Below, in pieces: positions 60,165 through 64,000 of a stretch of 64,000 nt of DNA (the first letter of the stretch is position 1; every line of letters starts with the position of its first letter). A model generated the notes under the pieces. That model saw only the letters and a list, made by a program, of their open reading frames with translations, was not told where the DNA came from and did no database searches. Position numbers and translations under genes: made by a program. This DNA is from Streptomyces akebiae (GTDB taxonomy: Bacteria > Actinomycetota > Actinomycetes > Streptomycetales > Streptomycetaceae), in contig NZ_CP080647.1 of the NCBI RefSeq assembly GCF_019599145.1, forward strand, positions 2,170,001 through 2,234,000, read 5' to 3'.

Positions 60165-61316
60165 TCAGAGGTCCACCCACGCCCCCGACTCGGCGGAGCG
60201 GCTCATCGCGTCCAGCGCGGTGGCGCTGTGCACGGCGTCGGCGAGGGTGGTGCCGTGCGGGGTGCCGTCGGCGATGGAGCTCAGGAAGTTGTACGCCTCG
60301 ATCACCTTGAGGTCGTCGTAGCCCATGGCGTTGGCGGAACCCGGCTGGAAGGCGGAGTACGTGCCGTGACCGGGGCCGACGTAGAGGGTGTGGACGGACT
60401 GGTCCTGGTAGGCGTCGCCCTTGCTGACGCCCAGTTCGCCCATGCGGCGGAAGTCCCAGAAGAGCGCGCCCTCGGTGCCGTGGATCTCGAAGCCGTAGTT
60501 GTTCTGCTCGCCGACGGAGACCCGGCAGGCCTCCAGGACGCCCCGGGCGCCGCCCGCGAAGCGGAGCAGGCAGTTGACGTAGTCCTCGTTCTCGACGGGG
60601 CCGAGTTCGCCGCCCGAGGCACGGGTGTGGCCGGCGGTGGCGCCGGAGGGCCGGGCCCGCTCGGGGACGAAGATCGCGGTGTCGGCGATGAGGGAGGCGA
60701 TGTCGCCGAGCAGGTAGCGGGCCAGGTCCACCCCGTGCGAGGCGAGGTCGCCGAGGACCCCGCTGCCCCCGCGCTGCCGCTCGTACCGCCAGGTCAGGGC
60801 CCCCTCGGGATGGGCGGCGTAGTCGCTGAAGAGGCGGATGCGGACATGGGTGACCCTGCCGATCTCACCGGCGGTGATCAGTTCGCGGGCGGCTTCCACG
60901 GCGGGCGCGTTGCGGTAGTTGAAGCCGACGGTGCCCTGGACGCCGGCCTTCTCGACCGCGTCGGCGACGGCGCGGGCGTCGGCGGCGGTGAGCCCGACCG
61001 GCTTCTCGATCCAGATGTGCTTGCCGGCCTCGGCCATGGCCACGCCGATCTCCCGGTGCAGGAAGTTCGGCGCGGTGATGCTGACCGCCTGGATCCGCGG
61101 GTCGGCGACCACGTCCCGCCAGTCCCGGGCGGTGGTGGCGAACCCGAACTGCCGGGCCGCCTCCTCGGCGCGTCCGGGCACGTCCTCGACGACGGTGACC
61201 AGCTCGGGCCGCAGGCCGAGCCGCGGGAAGTGGTGCGGCACCCGCGCGTACGCCTGGGTGTGCACCCGTCCCATCCAGCCGAACCCCACGACGGCGACAC
61301 CGAGCCCACTCACCAT
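60165..61316 (-). CDS. Gfo/Idh/MocA family oxidoreductase (inositol dehydrogenase-like)
   Basis: A 383-aa NAD(P)-dependent sugar or inositol dehydrogenase. The Rossmann motif is VAVVGFGWMGRVHTQAYARV at residues 6-25; the EKP motif is in HIWIEKPVGLTAADARAVAD; the catalytic DxxxH is in LGDLASHGVDLARYLLGDIA. It may carry out the first oxidation of inositol, or handle another polyol. It diverges from a LacI regulator, and a pair of identical operators brackets the shared promoter region. The ATG is at 61316. A single-gene unit ending 39 bp from the convergent GntR gene. Confidence 0.9.
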   Translation of the reverse strand: MVSGLGVAVVGFGWMGRVHTQAYARVPHHFPRLGLRPELVTVVEDVPGRAEEAARQFGFATTARDWRDVVADPRIQAVSITAPNFLHREIGVAMAEAGKHIWIEKPVGLTAADARAVADAVEKAGVQGTVGFNYRNAPAVEAARELITAGEIGRVTHVRIRLFSDYAAHPEGALTWRYERQRGGSGVLGDLASHGVDLARYLLGDIASLIADTAIFVPERARPSGATAGHTRASGGELGPVENEDYVNCLLRFAGGARGVLEACRVSVGEQNNYGFEIHGTEGALFWDFRRMGELGVSKGDAYQDQSVHTLYVGPGHGTYSAFQPGSANAMGYDDLKVIEAYNFLSSIADGTPHGTTLADAVHSATALDAMSRSAESGAWVDL

Positions 61317-61372
61317 GACTGCCCTTTCCCGGGCCTTCCTCGGCCCCTCACCGGAATCACCGGCCCGCTTCT

Positions 61373-61477
61373 TGGACCGTTCCATATCGTTCGCCGCCCA
61401 CTCTGCGAGGCCGTCTTCGCCGGTGTCAAGCCCTGTGCCACCCTTTGACAACCGCACTGCGGCTATGGAACGGTCCA
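61373..61477. promoter_or_regulatory. LacI operator pair around the divergent idh/lacI promoter
   Basis: TGGACCGTTCCATA (61373-61386) and its exact inverse TATGGAACGGTCCA (61464-61477). Each contains a 12-bp near-palindrome with a central CG, as LacI-family sites have. The centres are 93 bp apart. Between them, TTGACA boxes face outward at 61424-61429 (leftward) and 61445-61450 (rightward). Confidence 0.85.
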
Positions 61478-61481
61478 CGCC

Positions 61482-62486
61482 ATGAGACCCCCGACGATCC
61501 GCGATGTCGCCGAGCGGGCCGGCGTGTCGAAGTCGCTGGTCTCCCTGGTGCTGCGCGGCTCCGACCAGGTGCGCCCCGAGAAGCGGGAGGCCGTGCTGAC
61601 GGCCGTGGACGAGCTGGGCTACCGGCCGAACGCCGCCGCGCGCAGCCTGAGCGAGCGCCGGACCCGCACGGTCGGCGTCCTCCTCCACGACATGCGCAAC
61701 CCCTGGTTCGTGGAGCTGCTCGACGGCCTCAACTCCCAGCTGCACGACAACGGTCTGCGCATGCTGCTGGCCGACGGCCATCTCAACCGGCGGCTCGGCG
61801 AGGACCTCACCCGCACCTTCACCGAACTGCGGGTCGACGGGCTGATCGCGGTCGGCACCCTGCCGCCCTCCGAGGCGCTGCGCACGGCCGCCGGGCTCAT
61901 CCCGACCGTGGTGGCGGGTGCCCGTGAACCCACGCTCCCCCAGGTGGACGTCGTCGCGGGCGACGACCAGCACGGCGCCCGTCTCGCCACCGAGCACCTC
62001 ATCGGGCTCGGGCACCGGCGCATCGCGCACATCGCGGGGGACGGTGTGGTCGGGGCGCTGCGCCGCCGCAGCTTCGAGACGGTGATGCGCGAGCACGGGC
62101 TGGGCGATCTGGCGACCGTCGAACGGGGCGACCTGACGGAGGAGGGCGGCTACCGCGCCACGGTCCGGCTGCTGAACCTCCCCCAACGCCCCACCGCCGT
62201 CGTGGCGTTCAACGACATGGCCTGTGTGGGCGCGCTCTCCGCCGCCGAGGAACTGGGCCTGAGGGTGCCGCGCGACCTCTCCCTGGTCGGCTACGACAAC
62301 ACCTATGTCTCACGGCTGCGCCACCTCTGGCTCACCACCGTGGACAACGCCAGCCACGACGTCGGCCGCTCCGCCGCGCAGTGCCTGCTGGACCGCATCG
62401 CCGATCCGGCACGTCCCGCCAAGGTCGTCCTGACCACGCCGACGCTGGAGGTCCGGGGCACCACCGGCCCGCCGGGCGGGCACTGA
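61482..62486 (+). CDS. LacI family transcriptional regulator
   Basis: A 334-aa repressor. The helix-turn-helix and hinge cover residues 1-60 (PTIRDVAERAGVSKSLVSLV, then GYRPNAAARSLSERRT); the sugar-binding domain follows, with GVLLHDMRNPWFVELLDGLN and SLVGYDNTYVSRLRHLWLTT. It starts 4 bp after a 14-bp operator whose inverted twin lies upstream of the divergent dehydrogenase gene, so it controls itself and that gene, probably by looping. The effector is likely inositol or a derivative. It is distinct from the LacI protein at 913-1935. Confidence 0.92.
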   Translation: MRPPTIRDVAERAGVSKSLVSLVLRGSDQVRPEKREAVLTAVDELGYRPNAAARSLSERRTRTVGVLLHDMRNPWFVELLDGLNSQLHDNGLRMLLADGHLNRRLGEDLTRTFTELRVDGLIAVGTLPPSEALRTAAGLIPTVVAGAREPTLPQVDVVAGDDQHGARLATEHLIGLGHRRIAHIAGDGVVGALRRRSFETVMREHGLGDLATVERGDLTEEGGYRATVRLLNLPQRPTAVVAFNDMACVGALSAAEELGLRVPRDLSLVGYDNTYVSRLRHLWLTTVDNASHDVGRSAAQCLLDRIADPARPAKVVLTTPTLEVRGTTGPPGGH

Positions 62487-62549
62487 GAGGTCGGCGCGCC
62501 GGCCGGGCGCCGAGCGGCGGCAGCAGGGTCCTGACGAGGGGACGGGCCG

Positions 62550-63041
62550 TCAGCTCGGCGGCGGGAGACAGTGGTCGTCGGGCGCGACGGTCCGCCAGAT
62601 CCGTCGCCCGATGTCCCGCAACTGCCGCTGCTGAGCGCCGGTGAGCGCGTCGAACACGAAGCGGCGTACGGCGTCGGCGTGGCCCGGGGCGCTCTCGACG
62701 ACCTTGGCGTGGCCGGCGTCCGTGAGGACGGCCAGCGTGTAGCGCCCGTCGGTGGGGTCCGGCTCGCGGCGCACCCACTCGCTCTTCTCCAGCCGCTTCA
62801 CCAGATGGGAGAGCCGGGACAGCGACGAACCGGTGTGCCCGGCCAGATCGCTCATCCGCAGCGTGCGCCCCTCGGTCTGGGACAGCATCGCCATCACCAG
62901 GTACTCGACGTGGCTGACCCCCGCGCCCCTCTGCAGCTCCGCGTCCAGCGCGCCCGGCAGTCTGACCATCACGCCCGCCAGCGCGTGCCAGGTCTCCATC
63001 TCCTCGTCGGTCAGCCAACGCGGCTGCTGGGGTGTCTCCAT
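62550..63041 (-). CDS. MarR family transcriptional regulator
   Basis: A 163-aa winged-helix regulator. The DNA-binding part is about 45-110 (LRMSDLAGHTGSSLSRLSHL, VKRLEKSEWVRREPDPTDGR, the wing and DGR motif typical of MarR). It diverges from a DoxX-type gene with two CTTGA-N4-TCAAG sites in the 153-bp gap, so it should regulate that gene and itself. The ATG at 63041 is used; the frame extends nine codons upstream. A cysteine-based redox switch is not visible. Confidence 0.9.
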   Translation of the reverse strand: METPQQPRWLTDEEMETWHALAGVMVRLPGALDAELQRGAGVSHVEYLVMAMLSQTEGRTLRMSDLAGHTGSSLSRLSHLVKRLEKSEWVRREPDPTDGRYTLAVLTDAGHAKVVESAPGHADAVRRFVFDALTGAQQRQLRDIGRRIWRTVAPDDHCLPPPS

Positions 63042-63098
63042 GGCGCCCACTCTACGTGCGGTGGCCATCGACCAAGCCCGCGCCGACGTGCCGATCGG

Positions 63099-63157
63099 CT
63101 TGACGCTTCAAGTCGCTCGGCCCTACGTTGAGCCCTCTCTTGCCTTGAACATTCAAG
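63099..63157. promoter_or_regulatory. Two MarR-type operators in the marR/doxX gap
   Basis: CTTGACGCTTCAAG (63099-63112) and CTTGAACATTCAAG (63144-63157) share CTTGA-N4-TCAAG and are 45 bp apart. The first covers the -35 box (TTGACG, 63100-63105) of a promoter whose -10 is TACGTT (63124-63129); the second lies past the expected start site. Confidence 0.8.
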
Positions 63158-63194
63158 TCATCTCGTCCATGCCTCCCCTTAGGAAGAACCTGCC

Positions 63195-63569
63195 ATGAAC
63201 GTCACTCTCTGGATCATCGCGGGCCTGCTCGCGGCTGCCTTCCTCGCCGCCGGCCTGATGAAGACCACCCAGTCCAAGGAGAAGCTGTCGGCCTCGGGCA
63301 TGACGTGGGTCGACTCGTTCTCCCCGGGCATGGTCAAGACCATCGGCGCGCTGGAGGCCCTGGGCGCCGTCGGGCTGATCCTGCCGGCCGTCCTCGACAT
63401 AGCCACGGTGTTCGTCCCGCTCGCGGCGACCGGCCTCGCCGTGACGATGCTCGGCGCGGTCGTCTTCCACCTCCGCCGCGGCGAGACCAAGGAGACGGCA
63501 CCGAGTCTGGTGCTGCTGGTCCTGGCGGCCGTGGTGGCCTGGGGCCGGTTCGGACCGTACGCGTTCTGA
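63195..63569 (+). CDS. DoxX family membrane protein
   Basis: A 124-aa protein with four membrane helices. WIIAGLLAAAFLAAGLMKTT at the start and the loop GMVKTIGALEALGAVGLILP are the DoxX-like signature (a variant of DUF4267/DoxX members of about 120 aa). DoxX-like proteins take part in redox or thiol stress in actinobacteria. AGGAAG lies upstream of the ATG. Control by the divergent MarR regulator is likely. Confidence 0.88.
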   Translation: MNVTLWIIAGLLAAAFLAAGLMKTTQSKEKLSASGMTWVDSFSPGMVKTIGALEALGAVGLILPAVLDIATVFVPLAATGLAVTMLGAVVFHLRRGETKETAPSLVLLVLAAVVAWGRFGPYAF

Positions 63570-63583
63570 ACCCGCGCAGGCCC

Positions 63584-64000
63584 TCACCCCGCCCAGCCCT
63601 GACCCAGCCGGGCGGGCCGGGCTCCCGCCGCGAGCAGCAGCGCCGTCGTCCCGGGGTGGGGACCGGAGGCCGCCCAGTCGAGCGGGGAGCGGCCCGTGCC
63701 GTGGTCCTCGCGGAGGTCGGGGTCGGCTCCGTGGGCGAGGAGTGCGCGCACCGTTTCGGTGTGTCCCCAGCACGCGGCGCCGCACAGCGGGGTGCCCTCC
63801 GTGCCGTGCCCGCTCTCGGTGTCGGGCGAGGCCCCGGCCGCGAGCAGCCGGCGGACGGTGTCGGCGGCCCCGTGGACGGCCGCCGCGTACAGGGGTGTCG
63901 TCCCCTCGGCGTCCGTCGTCTCGGCGGGGGCGCCGGCGCGCAGCAGTGCGTCGACAACGGCGGTGTCGCCGATCGACGCGGCCGACACCAGCCGGTGCGA
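63584..64000 (-). CDS. Ankyrin repeat protein, 5' end outside the window
   Basis: At least 138 aa of ankyrin repeats are visible, reading from the window edge: SAASIGDTAVVDALLRAGAP, EGTTPLYAAAVHGAADTVRR, GTPLCGAACWGHTETVRALL and GRSPLDWAASGPHPGTTALL, each with the helix-loop-helix pattern GxTPLxxAAxxGxxxxVxxLL. A GTG at 63988 could start the protein, but the frame stays open to the edge and the first unit looks like the middle of a repeat, so the gene is probably truncated by the window. It converges on the DoxX gene, 14 bp apart. It should bind proteins; partner unknown. Confidence 0.8.
   Translation of the reverse strand, partial: SHRLVSAASIGDTAVVDALLRAGAPAETTDAEGTTPLYAAAVHGAADTVRRLLAAGASPDTESGHGTEGTPLCGAACWGHTETVRALLAHGADPDLREDHGTGRSPLDWAASGPHPGTTALLLAAGARPARLGQGWAG

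Noticed and set aside
1..64000. CRISPR array, tRNA genes, insertion sequences or integrase
   Set aside because: No regularly spaced identical repeats of 28-37 bp, no cloverleaf with a CCA-proximal T-loop, and no transposase or integrase motif was seen on either strand.

Overview
The window is chromosomal DNA of a high-GC actinomycete, almost certainly a Streptomyces: third codon positions are almost all G or C, GTG and TTG starts are frequent, and the gene set is typical of the genus (SpoIIE phosphatase with an HATPase domain, PASTA-free Ser/Thr kinase, hsp18 with its RheA-type regulator, DUF6480 and DUF2267 proteins, a single-ATPase sugar ABC system). No tRNA, rRNA, insertion sequence, phage gene or CRISPR array was seen.

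Layout. 1-2 kb: end of a sugar ABC operon (ATPase) and a LacI regulator. 2.1-4.4 kb: a TetR regulator and a DUF3533-type membrane exporter subunit that share a perfect 14-bp palindromic operator. 4.5-7.4 kb: modABC molybdate importer. 7.4-12.4 kb: a SAM methyltransferase followed by three translationally coupled PLP enzymes of three different folds (Y4yA-type decarboxylase, cysteine synthase-rhodanese fusion, SufS-like class V aminotransferase), probably one small biosynthetic pathway. 12.6-20 kb: stress and housekeeping genes, including hsp18 and its divergent regulator with two copies of the RheA operator. 20-30 kb: YcnI-type copper protein, FAD oxidoreductase, SulP transporter, hydrolases, VOC and SDR enzymes. 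30-42 kb: PaaX, TetR/MFS pair with a nested 38-bp operator, SpoIIE phosphatase, Ser/Thr kinase, a GT-C type membrane protein and a hexapeptide acyltransferase fusion separated by four 12-bp iterons.

42.6-51.6 kb is the most distinctive region: a complete FxSxx-COOH RiPP locus read leftward. A 51-aa precursor ending in FQSSL (FxsA) is followed by an 837-aa radical SAM/SPASM maturase fused to an HExxH domain (FxsB), two TIR-like FxsC proteins, one of them short and of lower GC, and a 1329-aa FxsT that joins a ParA/MinD-like ATPase, a TIR domain, an NB-ARC ATPase and TPRs. The TIR plus NB-ARC architecture resembles immune STAND proteins, so the peptide may be a signal sensed or gated by a defence-like protein; that role is inference.

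51.7-62.5 kb is a myo-inositol catabolic region: a sugar ABC importer (ATPase, permease, binding lipoprotein) divergent from iolC, a Cgl0158-type aldolase-like barrel, iolD and a GntR regulator, then an Idh-like dehydrogenase divergent from a LacI regulator. The 9-mer TGACAGGGG recurs at the importer, iolC and GntR promoters, and a TGGAACGGTCCA operator pair brackets the Idh/LacI promoter. A large inverted-repeat island with hairpins and degenerate 25-bp repeats lies inside the operon between iolC and the aldolase gene. The window ends with a MarR/DoxX pair, again with a duplicated operator, and a truncated ankyrin-repeat gene.
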